The notes: generated from the sequence alone by a model not told the origin. Counted from the first letter of the stretch, positions 35,007 to 43,363 are shown. The stretch: 64,000 nucleotides of DNA from Acidilutibacter cellobiosedens (GCF_004103715.1 NZ_CP035282.1:496001-560000), one strand, 5' to 3'. Numbers and translations are program-made.

Positions 35007-35777
35007 ATGTTAATAGACAGTCATGCTCATTTAGACGATGAACGGTTTGATCCCGACCGGGAAAATATTATTAGTTCCTTAAAGGAAAATGGAATATCTT
35101 TAGTTGTAAATCCCGGGTCGGATCTTTCTTCCAGCATTAAAGCAGTAAGGCTATCGGAGGAATATGAAAATATTTATGCCGCTGTGGGGGTACACCCCCA
35201 TGAGGCAAAGGCAATGAGCGAGGAAACAATAGAAGCATTGAGAAGTCTTTCTGCAAGAGAAAAAGTTGTTGCCATAGGAGAAATCGGTCTTGACTATTTT
35301 TATGATAATTCTCCGAGGGACATCCAAAAAAAATGGTTCTTGGAACAGATAAGACTTGCTAAAGAAGCAGACCTTCCTATCATTGTTCATTCAAGAGATG
35401 CTTTTCAGGATACTTTTGATATAATTAATCAGGAAAAGGATAACAGGCTTAGGGGGGTTCTTCATTGTTACTCCGGAAGCGAAGAAATGGCAAGGGAATA
35501 TATAAAATTAGGTTTCTACATTTCCTTTGGGGGACCAGTAACATTCAAGAACTCTAAAGTTTCAAAAAAGGTGGCTCAGGATATTCCTTTAGACAAGATG
35601 CTTATTGAGACCGATTCTCCTTATTTAACTCCCGAACCTAACAGAGGGAAAAGAAATGAACCCTCATATGTAAAATATGTAGCGCGCACTATTGCAGAGA
35701 TAAGGGGAATAAGCTTTGAAGAGTTGGCGGAAAAAACAGCGGAAAACGCGAAAAATCTTTTTAAAATCAAAGAATAG
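35007..35777 (+). CDS. tatD: TatD-family metal-dependent hydrolase (YabD)
   Basis: A 256-residue TIM-barrel deoxyribonuclease. It has the metal-binding DSHAHLDDERF, AVGVHPHEA, VAIGEIGLDYFYD, the metal His in PIIVHSRDA and VLHCYSGS, and the terminal Asp in LIETDSPYLTPEPNRGKRN. Family members are 3'-5' DNases or RNases linked to DNA repair. ATG 35007 follows TAGGAGGT, 10 bases after metG. Confidence 0.94.
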   Translation: MLIDSHAHLDDERFDPDRENIISSLKENGISLVVNPGSDLSSSIKAVRLSEEYENIYAAVGVHPHEAKAMSEETIEALRSLSAREKVVAIGEIGLDYFYDNSPRDIQKKWFLEQIRLAKEADLPIIVHSRDAFQDTFDIINQEKDNRLRGVLHCYSGSEEMAREYIKLGFYISFGGPVTFKNSKVSKKVAQDIPLDKMLIETDSPYLTPEPNRGKRNEPSYVKYVARTIAEIRGISFEELAEKTAENAKNLFKIKE

Positions 35778-35792
35778 ATATGGAGGATATAA

Positions 35793-36341
35793 TTGATTAA
35801 GGAAATAATAGTGGTAGAAGGCAAAGATGATATTCGGGCGGTAAAAAACGCCGTAGATGCGGAAGTCATAGCTACAGGAGGCTATGGATATTCTAAAGAA
35901 CTTATAAACAGATTAAAAAAAATATCGGAGCGAAGAGGTGTGATTATTCTTACGGATCCTGATTTTGAAGGAGAAAGAATACGAAGGAATATCTCAAAGG
36001 ATTTAAAAAATTGCAAGCATGCTTTTCTCCCGAGAAGAAAAGCATTGAAAAAAGGTGATATCGGAGTAGAAAATGCAGGTAAGGAAGATATAATAGAAGC
36101 TTTAAAAAAAGCAAGGCCTGCTTCTGTAAAAAGAATCGAAAAATTTACTCATGATGACATGATAAATTTTGGATTAACAGGCAGCAATAATTCTAAAAGA
36201 AGAAGAGAAATCTTGGGGGAAATCTTGGGTATAGGATACGGAAATTCTAAGCAGTTTTTAAACAGGCTAAATAATTATGGTATATCCAAAGAAGAATTTA
36301 TAGATGGATTAAAGGAAATGGAGAAATGGAATGGAAGATAG
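35793..36341 (+). CDS. rnmV: Ribonuclease M5
   Basis: A 182-residue TOPRIM nuclease that matures 5S rRNA. The N-terminal IIVVEGKDDIRAVKNAVDAE holds the TOPRIM Glu, and IILTDPDFEGERIRR the DxD-type acidic block; VGVEnA-like GVENAGKEDI and the C-terminal domain are present. It starts at TTG 35793 after TGGAGGA. The end overlaps rsmA by 11 bases, the same coupling as in Bacillus. Confidence 0.94.
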   Translation: MIKEIIVVEGKDDIRAVKNAVDAEVIATGGYGYSKELINRLKKISERRGVIILTDPDFEGERIRRNISKDLKNCKHAFLPRRKALKKGDIGVENAGKEDIIEALKKARPASVKRIEKFTHDDMINFGLTGSNNSKRRREILGEILGIGYGNSKQFLNRLNNYGISKEEFIDGLKEMEKWNGR

Positions 36342-37194
36342 AAGACTTTACTCTCCCAAAATGGTGAGAGATATCTTAGAAAAACATAATTTCAAACTAT
36401 CGAAAAGCCTTGGGCAAAATTTTCTGATAGATGGGAATATTGTAAGAAGCATCGTAGAAAAAGGAGGGATAACTGAAAAGGATTTTATTCTTGAAATAGG
36501 GCCGGGAATCGGAACGCTAACGGAAGAACTGAGTATAAAGGCAAAATATGTTGTAGGAATAGAATTAGACGAAGCCCTTCTTCCCATATTAAAAGAAACA
36601 CTCCGAGAGAGAAAGAATGTGGAAATAATTCATGGAGATATATTAAAAATAGATCTTGAAGAGCTTTTTCATAAAGAATTTAAGGGAGAAAGTATAAAAA
36701 TAGTGGCAAATCTTCCCTACTATATAACTACTCCCATTATTGGAAGGTTGCTCGAAGAAGAATTAAACATCCAAGGAATAATAGTAATGATTCAAAAAGA
36801 AGTAGCAAGAAGAATGATTGCTAAAACTAATTCAAAAGATTACAGTGCATTATCCATATTTGTTCAATATTATACCGACCCTGAAATAATTCTTAATGTT
36901 CCCCGCTCCGTATTTCTTCCCAAACCCAAAGTCGATTCTTCCGTTATAAGGTTAAATTTGAAAAACCAAAAAATGAAGGTCGAAAATAAAGAAATATTTT
37001 TCAAAGTAGTACGGTCAGCATTCAATCAAAGGAGAAAAACTATCCAAAATTCTTTATCTTCCAAGGAATTAAATATTTCAAAGGAAAAAATAAAGGAAAT
37101 ACTAACTTTATGCAATATAGATCCCCAAAAAAGAGCGGAAAATTTAACTGCAGAAGATTTTGCAAAGATTAGTTCACTTTTTCCTCCTATTTAA
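36331..37194 (+). CDS. rsmA: 16S rRNA A1518/A1519 dimethyltransferase KsgA
   Basis: A 287-residue enzyme that dimethylates two adjacent adenines in the 3' end of 16S rRNA. It has SLGQNFLIDGNIVRSIVEKG, the SAM motif ILEIGPGIGTLTEEL, HGDILKIDL, the catalytic NLPYYITTPII and FLPKPKVDSSVIRL. The C-terminal domain ends normally. ATG 36331 lies inside rnmV with GGAGAAATGG upstream. It is probably the last gene of the metG unit. Confidence 0.96.
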   Translation: MEDRRLYSPKMVRDILEKHNFKLSKSLGQNFLIDGNIVRSIVEKGGITEKDFILEIGPGIGTLTEELSIKAKYVVGIELDEALLPILKETLRERKNVEIIHGDILKIDLEELFHKEFKGESIKIVANLPYYITTPIIGRLLEEELNIQGIIVMIQKEVARRMIAKTNSKDYSALSIFVQYYTDPEIILNVPRSVFLPKPKVDSSVIRLNLKNQKMKVENKEIFFKVVRSAFNQRRKTIQNSLSSKELNISKEKIKEILTLCNIDPQKRAENLTAEDFAKISSLFPPI

Positions 37195-37232
37195 CATATA
37201 TTAATAATAGTAACAAAAAGGGAGGGAGATAT

Positions 37233-38369
37233 ATGGGGACATCTTATATGAGAAAATTTTTTATACTTAAAGATGATCATTGTATGTTTTTAAATATTAA
37301 GCCTAAAGGTTTTGGCAAAATTATGGTAAAAGGGATAAAGGGAGAATTAGAGCTAAATATTGAAAACTGCGAGACGGAAGAAGATTATAAAATATTTTTA
37401 ATAGGAAGAGGCAATCAGAAAATAGTATCACCCCTATTGGGGAGGATAATGACTGATGAAAGAGGTAAAGGAGCCGCAAAACTTACATTTAACTTGAATA
37501 GTATGGGAGAAGAAAAAATATCAATAGAAAAATATAGCGGAATAATTCTTAAAAGAGGAGAAAATATTTTGCTTACAGGATATATTGTTAAAGATGATGG
37601 TATAATAAATCAATATATAAGAAATTCTTCCCATGAAAAAGCATTTCCTCAGGAGGAAATTGTTAAAGAGCCTATTGAAAAAGAGGATAAAGTACCGGAA
37701 ATATCTCATATACCTGAAAATCAGGAAAATATCTCAGAGCCGGAGCAACCTCTTCAGGGGCTTCACGAGGAACAGGAAATAGTAGAAGAAGAAAAGATAC
37801 AAGATGTAGAAAATATGGTGGCAGATTCGGAAAACCAAGAACCATCTGATGATACTTTTGAAGAACAGGAAATGAAATACAAAGAGAGACAGCAAGATAT
37901 GGAATACATAAAGAGAGTCAATTATAAATCTCAGATGACAAACTATTTATTGAGTATCCTCAGATTTTTTCCTAATATAAAACCATTTAAACTTGATCTT
38001 AAAGGATATGAATGGTGGAGAATAGAAAGTGGAGATCCTGACATGCACAGAGGTTTTCTTCCTTTTTATAATTATATATTTAATATGGGAAATGAATATG
38101 ATTTTATGGGTGATACCCCCAATTGTAAAAGTATGATGAAAAAATACGGACATTATATCTTTGGAATGTATAAAGAAAGTGGAGAAGTTAAATATTATAT
38201 ATATGGGATTCCCGGAGAATTCTCTGCAGAAGAGCATCCATTAAGAGGTGTTACGGGGTTTAACACGTGGTTTGAGGGAGAAAGTGCCATAGGATATTGG
38301 TTAATATATATTGACCCTATGACAGGACATGTAATTCGTCTTCTTAATCCAATGGTTCCTTCTAATTGA
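37233..38369 (+). CDS. Conserved-looking protein of unknown function
   Basis: 378 residues in three parts. The N-terminal part (about 1-125) is beta-rich (IKPKGFGKIMVKGIKGELEL, LKRGENILLTGYIVKD). The middle (about 130-240) is strongly acidic and low-complexity. The C-terminal part (about 245-378) is aromatic-rich: KGYEWWRIESGDPDMHRGFL, YGHYIFGMYKESGEVKYYIY, GFNTWFEGESAIGYWLIYID. The acidic linker suggests two folded ends on a flexible tether. No signal peptide or membrane helix is seen. I do not recognise a family name. ATG 37233 follows AGGGAGGG. Given its place after rsmA, where Bacillus has yabG and spore genes, a spore link is possible but unproven. Confidence 0.7.
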   Translation: MGTSYMRKFFILKDDHCMFLNIKPKGFGKIMVKGIKGELELNIENCETEEDYKIFLIGRGNQKIVSPLLGRIMTDERGKGAAKLTFNLNSMGEEKISIEKYSGIILKRGENILLTGYIVKDDGIINQYIRNSSHEKAFPQEEIVKEPIEKEDKVPEISHIPENQENISEPEQPLQGLHEEQEIVEEEKIQDVENMVADSENQEPSDDTFEEQEMKYKERQQDMEYIKRVNYKSQMTNYLLSILRFFPNIKPFKLDLKGYEWWRIESGDPDMHRGFLPFYNYIFNMGNEYDFMGDTPNCKSMMKKYGHYIFGMYKESGEVKYYIYGIPGEFSAEEHPLRGVTGFNTWFEGESAIGYWLIYIDPMTGHVIRLLNPMVPSN

Positions 38370-38422
38370 ACAGTATATGATATAATTATATTAAGGAATA
38401 GGAAAGGAGGAAATTTATAATC

Positions 38423-38803
38423 TTGCAATATATAAATAAAGGAAAAACTGAAGAAAATGGTTCAAGTTGTGCAGTCTGTTTCGACGAGAGAAATCTTAAA
38501 AAGGTTAAAGAGAATATGATTGAAGAAAAGAAAATAAAACTGCTTTCAGAAACTTTTAAAGCCTTGTCAGATCCGACGAGACTTAATATTATCTACGCTC
38601 TTTCTCAGAGCCCATTATGTGTGTATGATATAGCTCGGGCTTTAGATATGAGTCAGTCGGCAATATCTCATCAATTAAGAATTCTCAGGAATTTAAGATT
38701 GATAAAATATAAAAAGGAAGGGAGAATGATGATTTATTCTTTAGACGATGATCATGTTCTACAGCTTTTTAATCAAGGCTTGGATCATGTTAAGCATCAA
38801 TAA
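38423..38803 (+). CDS. ArsR/SmtB-family regulator with a CzrA-type zinc site
   Basis: 126 residues: a winged helix (ALSDPTRLNIIYALSQSPLC, VYDIARALDMSQSAISHQL, RILRNLRLIKYKKEGRMMIY) and a C-terminal helix DDDHVLQLFNQGLDHVKH. Asp, His, His and His fall at the spacing D-x-H-x10-H-x2-H, the CzrA/SmtB alpha-5 zinc or cobalt site. A short cysteine-bearing tail (SSCAVC) precedes the fold. Such proteins repress metal-efflux genes until metal binds, but no efflux gene is adjacent here. TTG 38423 follows AAAGGAGG at a long spacing; no better start is seen. Confidence 0.85.
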   Translation: MQYINKGKTEENGSSCAVCFDERNLKKVKENMIEEKKIKLLSETFKALSDPTRLNIIYALSQSPLCVYDIARALDMSQSAISHQLRILRNLRLIKYKKEGRMMIYSLDDDHVLQLFNQGLDHVKHQ

Positions 38804-38815
38804 AGAAGAGAAAAA

Positions 38816-39067
38816 CTATAAATTCTTTGTTACTATATTAATGGCACTTATAATTTCGGACAAAACAGCTATTCGTTTTTGCCTATCTAAAATAAAAGCT
38901 TTTTTTTCTCCTTCGCTTATATTTGATAAAAAATACATTGGGGGCAGGTTATTAAGTGCTATGGATTTGACATCATTTGAATAATTAATATTTTTAAGGA
39001 AGGGGTAACCTTCTTTAATTTCATTTAATATTTCACATACCAAAATTTCCATATAATTTTTTACCAT
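38816..39067 (-). CDS. ComFB-family protein
   Basis: 83 residues beginning MVKNYMEILVCEILNEIKEG, with SIALNNLPPMYFLS in the middle; the NYMEILV and ALNNLPPxY blocks are the ComFB signature. Family members occur in late-competence operons and elsewhere, and some bind cyclic dinucleotides; the function here is unknown. The cysteine pair seen in many ComFB proteins is missing between the two blocks. It converges on the ArsR gene with a 12-base gap, and AAGGGA lies upstream of its ATG. Confidence 0.75.
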   Translation of the reverse strand: MVKNYMEILVCEILNEIKEGYPFLKNINYSNDVKSIALNNLPPMYFLSNISEGEKKAFILDRQKRIAVLSEIISAINIVTKNL

Positions 39068-39275
39068 TTAATCCAGCTTCCCTTACATTAGATTTGTAAT
39101 AAATATAATTTAAATTATATCATATAGTCTTTTAGTCATGCAATACTTTAGAGCAGAGGTCCTATAAGTTTTTAAAGAAAAAATTAACGAACCAATAAAA
39201 GGATTAAAAAAACTTGTTATATTTATAATGGAATGAGGTATATATATAATAGGTTTTTAATAAGGAGGAATTTAA

Positions 39276-39521
39276 ATGTCAAATGTTGTAGTATATTCAA
39301 CAAGTACTTGCCCTCATTGTGTAGCTGCAAAAGAATATCTTTCGGATAATGGAATAGAGTATACGGAAAAAAATGTACAAACGGACCCGGCTGCAAGAAA
39401 GGAACTTATGGCAATGGGGCATATGGGAGTTCCAGTTATATTGGTAGATGGAGAAGAAGTAGTCGGATTTGATAAGCAGAGATTAGATGATCTTTTATCA
39501 TTAAACAAACAAAAACAGTAA
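39276..39521 (+). CDS. Glutaredoxin-like protein (NrdH/Grx type)
   Basis: 81 residues with a thioredoxin fold: VVVYSTSTCPHCVAAKEYLS carries the CPHC redox pair, and MGHMGVPVILVDGEEVVGFD has the cis-Pro and the GFD ending of the NrdH/glutaredoxin group. It probably reduces disulfides with electrons from a thioredoxin reductase. ATG 39276 follows AAGGAGG. A TATAAT box (39223-39228) lies about 50 bases upstream. A 103-bp repeat unit begins about 20 bases after the stop. Confidence 0.9.
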   Translation: MSNVVVYSTSTCPHCVAAKEYLSDNGIEYTEKNVQTDPAARKELMAMGHMGVPVILVDGEEVVGFDKQRLDDLLSLNKQKQ

Positions 39522-39543
39522 ATACTGTTATCAATTGAAAAAT

Positions 39544-39647
39544 TTAGTAAAAAAGGCTTCCGTCAAAATAAATTAAGGAAGCCTTTTTTGAAGCCCATTT
39601 GATGGGAAATATAAATTAATGAAAACAGGATTTCCCTATGGGTTATA
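39544..39647. repeat. 103-bp repeat family, unit E (inverted orientation)
   Basis: This is the reverse complement of the layout at 16412-17021: AAAAAAGGCTTCC...GGAAGCCTTTTTTG, then AAGCCCATTTGATGGGAAAT and GATTTCCCTATGGGTTATAA. Stem II is perfect and T-rich on both flanks, so it can terminate the glutaredoxin transcript. Confidence 0.85.
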
Positions 39648-39651
39648 AAAT

Positions 39652-39695
39652 AAAAGGCTTTTTCTTTATATATTATATAAAGAAAGAGCCTTTTA
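39652..39695. terminator. Hairpin terminator before the DUF1858 gene end
   Basis: AAAAGGCTTTTTCTTTATATA and its complement (ending AGAGCCTTTT) form a stem of about 20 bp with one mismatch. It lies just 3' of the minus-strand DUF1858 gene. Confidence 0.7.
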
Positions 39696-39705
39696 AAAGC
39701 TATAT

Positions 39706-39891
39706 TTAATTATTCAAAGCTTCTAATAATTTTTCCAAATCCATTCCATGAACCATTGCGGCTTCTTCTAAAGATTCCATCTGGCTGGCAGGGCATCCAA
39801 TACAACCCATTCCATTTTTTATAAGGATTTCAATAGATTCGGGATACTCTCTGATTATTTCACTAATAAGCATATCCTTTGTTATTGCCAA
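39706..39891 (-). CDS. DUF1858 small redox-disulfide domain protein
   Basis: 61 residues: ITKDMLISEIIREYPESIEI, then LIKNGMGCIGCPASQMESLEE, then AAMVHGMDLEKLLEALN. The GMGCIGCP motif gives the CxxC pair of the DUF1858 'hybrid-cluster-protein-associated redox disulfide' domain. Its role is unknown; a thiol switch or metal site is plausible. GGAGGA lies upstream of the start on the minus strand. It stands alone. Confidence 0.88.
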   Translation of the reverse strand: MAITKDMLISEIIREYPESIEILIKNGMGCIGCPASQMESLEEAAMVHGMDLEKLLEALNN

Positions 39892-40070
39892 TTTATATTT
39901 CCTCCTCTAATTTTTTTAGATAATAATATCATCTTTTATATACCCATTGTACTATATATATATCATTTCATAAACCCTAAAAATTATAAAAAATAATTAA
40001 AATTAAAAAATATTGATCATAAAGAATAAAAAAAATAATAATGGACATTCTTATAACAGGAGGTGAAAAT

Positions 40071-40475
40071 ATGGAAAATAATGATAATAACAGAAACAGG
40101 GAAAATGAAAAAAGCAGGGATAAAAATAATACAGGCGGTAGAACAAGTGTGGGGGAAGTGCTTTTAAGGATACTTGTTACAGCGGTAGTAGTAGCAATAG
40201 CAGCGTTTTTGACTCCCGGATTTACTATAAACGGATTGTGGAGTCTTTTATTGGCAGCAGTTGTAATAGCTCTTCTTGACTGGTTGATACAAAAGGTGGC
40301 TGGAATAGATGCATCACCTTTTGGAAGAGGAATCACAGGGTTTATAGTGGCAGCAATTATTTTATATGCTACAAAATTTATAGTACCCGGATTTAATATA
40401 TCAATATGGGGAGCTATCATAGGAGCCTTAGTTATAGGCATATTAGATGTAATAATCCCAGGAAGAGCAATGTAG
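40071..40475 (+). CDS. YvlD/phage-holin-4-like membrane protein
   Basis: 134 residues: a polar Asn-rich N-terminus (about 1-28) and then four hydrophobic segments (LRILVTAVVVAIAAFLTPGF; LWSLLLAAVVIALLDWLIQK; ITGFIVAAIILYATKFIVPG; SIWGAIIGALVIGILDVIIP). This is the pattern of the four-helix phage_holin_4_2/YvlD family, a group often tied to cell-envelope homeostasis rather than phages. ATG 40071 follows GGAGGTG. An earlier in-frame start at 40041 has no ribosome site. Confidence 0.82.
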   Translation: MENNDNNRNRENEKSRDKNNTGGRTSVGEVLLRILVTAVVVAIAAFLTPGFTINGLWSLLLAAVVIALLDWLIQKVAGIDASPFGRGITGFIVAAIILYATKFIVPGFNISIWGAIIGALVIGILDVIIPGRAM

Positions 40476-40479
40476 ATGA

Positions 40480-40518
40480 AATACAGGAAAGCAGATTATT
40501 TGCTTTCCTGTATTTTAT
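40480..40518 (+). terminator. Terminator after the YvlD-like gene
   Basis: AATACAGGAAAGCA (40480-40493) pairs with TGCTTTCCTGTATT (40501-40514), followed by TTATTG. The 40519-40647 stretch after it is AT-rich and holds nothing I can support. Confidence 0.85.
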
Positions 40519-40647
40519 TGTTTTTGGATATCTCGTTAATTTTTTCATATAGCTTTTTGGTATTCCTATTGCTTATAAAAAATGGGAAATTTTTTATTAT
40601 AATCTTTGATTCTTTGTATAAAAATAAAAAGCATACATAAAATACAT

Positions 40648-40678
40648 AATGTACATTAAATAAAAATTATGATATAAT
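40648..40678 (+). promoter_or_regulatory. Promoter/operator of the HicA-type operon
   Basis: TATAAT (40673-40678) has a weak -35, TGTACA (40650-40655), at 17 bases. The -35 lies inside the palindrome AATGTACATT (40648-40657), a possible autoregulatory site. Confidence 0.5.
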
Positions 40679-40702
40679 GGGGGTGAAAGAGAGGTGTTTT
40701 TA

Positions 40703-41128
40703 ATGTTATCTATAAATGCTACAGATATGAGAAAAAATTTTGGAAAATATATTGATGAAATTGTTAGGACTAAGCCTATATTTGTGAAACGTTCCAGAGA
40801 CTGTTTTATGGGTATCAGTATAGAAATGGCTAAAGAATTGGTTAAAGATGTTACTTTTACCGTGGATAAATATATAGAAAAAGACAATTCTGTTACTTTA
40901 TCACTCAATGGATTTGACTTGGTAGTAAATGAAAAGGATGAGACTACTGCAATAAATTCTTTGATAAAAGATTTTAGAGAATATGCCTTGGAATATTATA
41001 AAGATATAGAGTTTTGGTCAAGTGATATGAATAGAAGAAACCAGATGAAATCTATATTGAAAGTTCTCCTAACCGATAATGACGAAGAGATAAGAGAGAG
41101 TTTTGTATGCCAAGTTGGAAAGAATTAA
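40703..41128 (+). CDS. Probable antitoxin with Phd-like N-terminus
   Basis: 141 residues. The N-terminal 45 (LSINATDMRKNFGKYIDEIV, FVKRSRDCFMGISIEMAKEL) follow the Phd/YefM pattern: short strand, helix for DNA binding, then a strand. The longer C-terminal part (about 45-141) is acidic and helical and has no family I recognise. It probably neutralises the HicA-like toxin encoded next. ATG 40703 follows AGAGAGGTG; GTG 40694 overlaps that site. Its end overlaps the toxin gene by 22 bases. Confidence 0.7.
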   Translation: MLSINATDMRKNFGKYIDEIVRTKPIFVKRSRDCFMGISIEMAKELVKDVTFTVDKYIEKDNSVTLSLNGFDLVVNEKDETTAINSLIKDFREYALEYYKDIEFWSSDMNRRNQMKSILKVLLTDNDEEIRESFVCQVGKN

Positions 41129-41325
41129 AAAGATTTTGCGATAGATATGGATGGGAATTATATAAAAATACTGACCATTACTTCTATCGAAAAGTAGAAA
41201 AGGATGGAACCATCAGAAGGGTAAAGATTTCAAAAGGTTCGGGAGAAATAAAATATCATCTTTGGCGAGAGATACTTAAAAAACAATTAGGAATAACTCA
41301 GGAATATTTTAATAGTAAAATTTAA
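41107..41325 (+). CDS. HicA-like mRNA interferase toxin
   Basis: 72 residues with a compact dsRBD-like plan: WKELKRFCDRYGWELYKNTD, then HYFYRKVEKDGTIRRVKISK and a final helix EILKKQLGITQEYF. The GWxxxKxTDHYFYRK segment matches the HicA core, where the conserved His is catalytic. HicA toxins cleave mRNA. The usual partner is HicB, but here the upstream gene is Phd-like. Intact length. Confidence 0.72.
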   Translation: MPSWKELKRFCDRYGWELYKNTDHYFYRKVEKDGTIRRVKISKGSGEIKYHLWREILKKQLGITQEYFNSKI

Positions 41326-41350
41326 CAACAGAATAAAGGAGGAATTATTG

Positions 41351-42391
41351 TTGGATAAAAATGAAATATACAAAGCGCTGGCAAAAGTCAATGATCCGGA
41401 ACTTAACAGAAATTTAGCGGAATTAAATATGATAAAGGAAGTAACGGAAGAACAAGGAAATATTAATGTGGTACTTTCTCTGACTGTAATGGGATGTCCC
41501 ATGAAAAATAAAATAGAGAACGACGTAGTTGATGAATTGATGAAGTTGGACGGAGCAAAAAATGTGACTGTAAAGTTTGTAGAGATGACCAATGAAGAAA
41601 AGAAAAAATTGTTTTCCGACAATAAAAAAACTATAAATGATTTTAAAAATACTGTTATTCTTGCAATAGGAAGCGGAAAAGGCGGAGTTGGAAAATCTAC
41701 GATTACGGCTAATATTTCTATAGCATTAAGCAGACTTGGATTTAAAGTAGGGGTTCTTGATGCGGATATATTAGGTTATAGTATTCCTCAGATAATGGGT
41801 ATTAAGGATCAAAGACCTAAAGTAATAGGAGAAAATATAATAATTCCGATAGAAAAGTTTGGGATAAAAATAATAAGTATGGGAAATTTGGTAGATGATG
41901 AAAAGCCTCTTATATGGCGAGGACCAATTCTTGCAGGAATATTTACTCAATTTTTAAATGAAGTAAGTTGGGGGAAACTGGATTTTTTGTTATTGGATCT
42001 TCCACCCGGAACGGGAGATATTCCTTTAAGCATTATGCAGCAAGTTAACGATTCAAAATTTATTATAGTTACTACTCCTCAGATTACGGCAAAGGATGTT
42101 GCCAGAAGACTGGGGTATATGGCTCAAAGAACCAATACAAAGATATTGGGAGTAATTGAAAATATGTCTTATTTTGTATGTGATAAATGCGGTGAAAAGC
42201 ATTATATATTCGGTAAAGGAGAAGGGCTGAATTTGAGCAAAGAATTAGGAGTTGATTTGTTGGGAGAAGTTCCTTTGCTTAAAGAGATAAGAGAGGGAAG
42301 CGATAAAGGCAAGCTGCCTATTTTGAAATATAAAGAAGTAGAAAGAATATATATGAATATAGGAGAAAATATAGTTAACCATTTAAAATAA
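41351..42391 (+). CDS. Mrp/NBP35-type iron-sulfur carrier ATPase
   Basis: A 346-residue protein with an N-terminal DUF59/MIP18-like domain (DPELNRNLAELNMIKEV; VMGCPMKNKIE with its conserved Cys) and a deviant Walker A ATPase (AIGSGKGGVGKSTITANISI; LLLDLPPGTGDIPLS; CDKCGEKHYIFGKGEG with a CxxC for a bridging cluster). It probably delivers Fe-S clusters to target enzymes. TTG 41351 is the better of two adjacent TTG codons, 8 bases after AGGAGG. Confidence 0.92.
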   Translation: MDKNEIYKALAKVNDPELNRNLAELNMIKEVTEEQGNINVVLSLTVMGCPMKNKIENDVVDELMKLDGAKNVTVKFVEMTNEEKKKLFSDNKKTINDFKNTVILAIGSGKGGVGKSTITANISIALSRLGFKVGVLDADILGYSIPQIMGIKDQRPKVIGENIIIPIEKFGIKIISMGNLVDDEKPLIWRGPILAGIFTQFLNEVSWGKLDFLLLDLPPGTGDIPLSIMQQVNDSKFIIVTTPQITAKDVARRLGYMAQRTNTKILGVIENMSYFVCDKCGEKHYIFGKGEGLNLSKELGVDLLGEVPLLKEIREGSDKGKLPILKYKEVERIYMNIGENIVNHLK

Positions 42392-42412
42392 ATTTGAAGC
42401 GGAGAGATTATC

Positions 42413-43348
42413 ATGATAAAACCAAAAGCATTGAAAGTTGGAGATACTATAGGGGTTATATCACCTTCCGGACCTACTTCAAGGGAAAATGTTGAAAAAG
42501 CTCATGATGTACTTATGAAAATGGGCTTTAAAGTAAAAATGGGGAAAAGTGTATATGAGCATTATGGCTATTTATCAGGCCGGGATGAAATAAGAGCAGA
42601 AGATATAAATAATATGTTTTCGGATGATGAGATAGATGCAATAATATGCATGAGAGGGGGATATGGGGCTTCAAGGATATTGGATATGATAGAATATGAT
42701 AAAATCAGGAACAATCCTAAGATATTTGTGGGATATAGCGATATCACCGTTCTTCATATAGTATTTAATCAGATATGCGGACTTGTCACCTTTCATGGGC
42801 CTATGGTTTCATCAGATATGATAGAAAATTTCAGCAATTTTTCGAGAAAAAGTCTTTTTAACTTTATATCCGAAAAGAATCCCGAAAAGAAAATCAAAAA
42901 CCCAGGGGATGAAAAGATAGAAACCTTTAGTATGGGTGTATGTGAAGGAGAGATAACAGGAGGTAATTTGTCCCTTATAACGGCAACCTTAGGGACACCT
43001 TATGAAATAAATACAAAGGGAAAGATACTTTTTCTTGAAGACGTAAATGAGGAACCTTATAGTATAGACAAAATGCTTACTCAGTTGAAACTTTCAGGGA
43101 AATTTTCGGATGCCGCAGGGCTTATTCTCGGAGATTGGAATAATTGTACTCCTAAATCCCATGAATATTCAAACAGCCTTACTCTTGAACAAATATTTGA
43201 AGATATCATTAAGCCTTTAAAAAAACCTGTCATAAAAAATTTGAAATCAGGTCACTGCAAACCTAAAATCACAATACCCTTTGGAGTCAAAGCGCGGTTA
43301 GATGCGTCTAAGGGAGAATTATATATATTGGAAAATACAGTAGAATAA
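42413..43348 (+). CDS. LD-carboxypeptidase (peptidase S66)
   Basis: 311 residues. It has the S66 blocks VISPSGPTSRENVEKA, MRGGYGASRILDMI, the nucleophile Ser in FVGYSDITVLH, VTFHGPMVSSD, the Glu in LFLEDVNEEPYSIDKML and the His in LKSGHCKPKITIPFG. Enzymes of this family trim the terminal D-Ala from recycled tetrapeptides, or act on microcin-like substrates. No signal peptide, so it is cytoplasmic. ATG 42413 follows GCGGAGAG. Confidence 0.9.
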   Translation: MIKPKALKVGDTIGVISPSGPTSRENVEKAHDVLMKMGFKVKMGKSVYEHYGYLSGRDEIRAEDINNMFSDDEIDAIICMRGGYGASRILDMIEYDKIRNNPKIFVGYSDITVLHIVFNQICGLVTFHGPMVSSDMIENFSNFSRKSLFNFISEKNPEKKIKNPGDEKIETFSMGVCEGEITGGNLSLITATLGTPYEINTKGKILFLEDVNEEPYSIDKMLTQLKLSGKFSDAAGLILGDWNNCTPKSHEYSNSLTLEQIFEDIIKPLKKPVIKNLKSGHCKPKITIPFGVKARLDASKGELYILENTVE

Positions 43349-43363
43349 AAAATTGGACAAAAT

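Noticed and set aside
38748-38984. 78-residue + strand frame running past the end of the ArsR gene
   Set aside because: It overlaps the ComFB-like minus-strand gene, which has recognisable conserved blocks; the + frame has none and starts inside the regulator gene.
40071-40475. Holin-like protein as evidence of a prophage
   Set aside because: The YvlD/holin-4 type is a common chromosomal membrane family, and no lysin, integrase or structural phage gene is nearby.
40597-40908. Minus-strand frame of 103 residues over the antitoxin promoter
   Set aside because: It is antisense to the antitoxin gene and its promoter, with a low-complexity Tyr/Phe/Met tail and no clear ribosome site.
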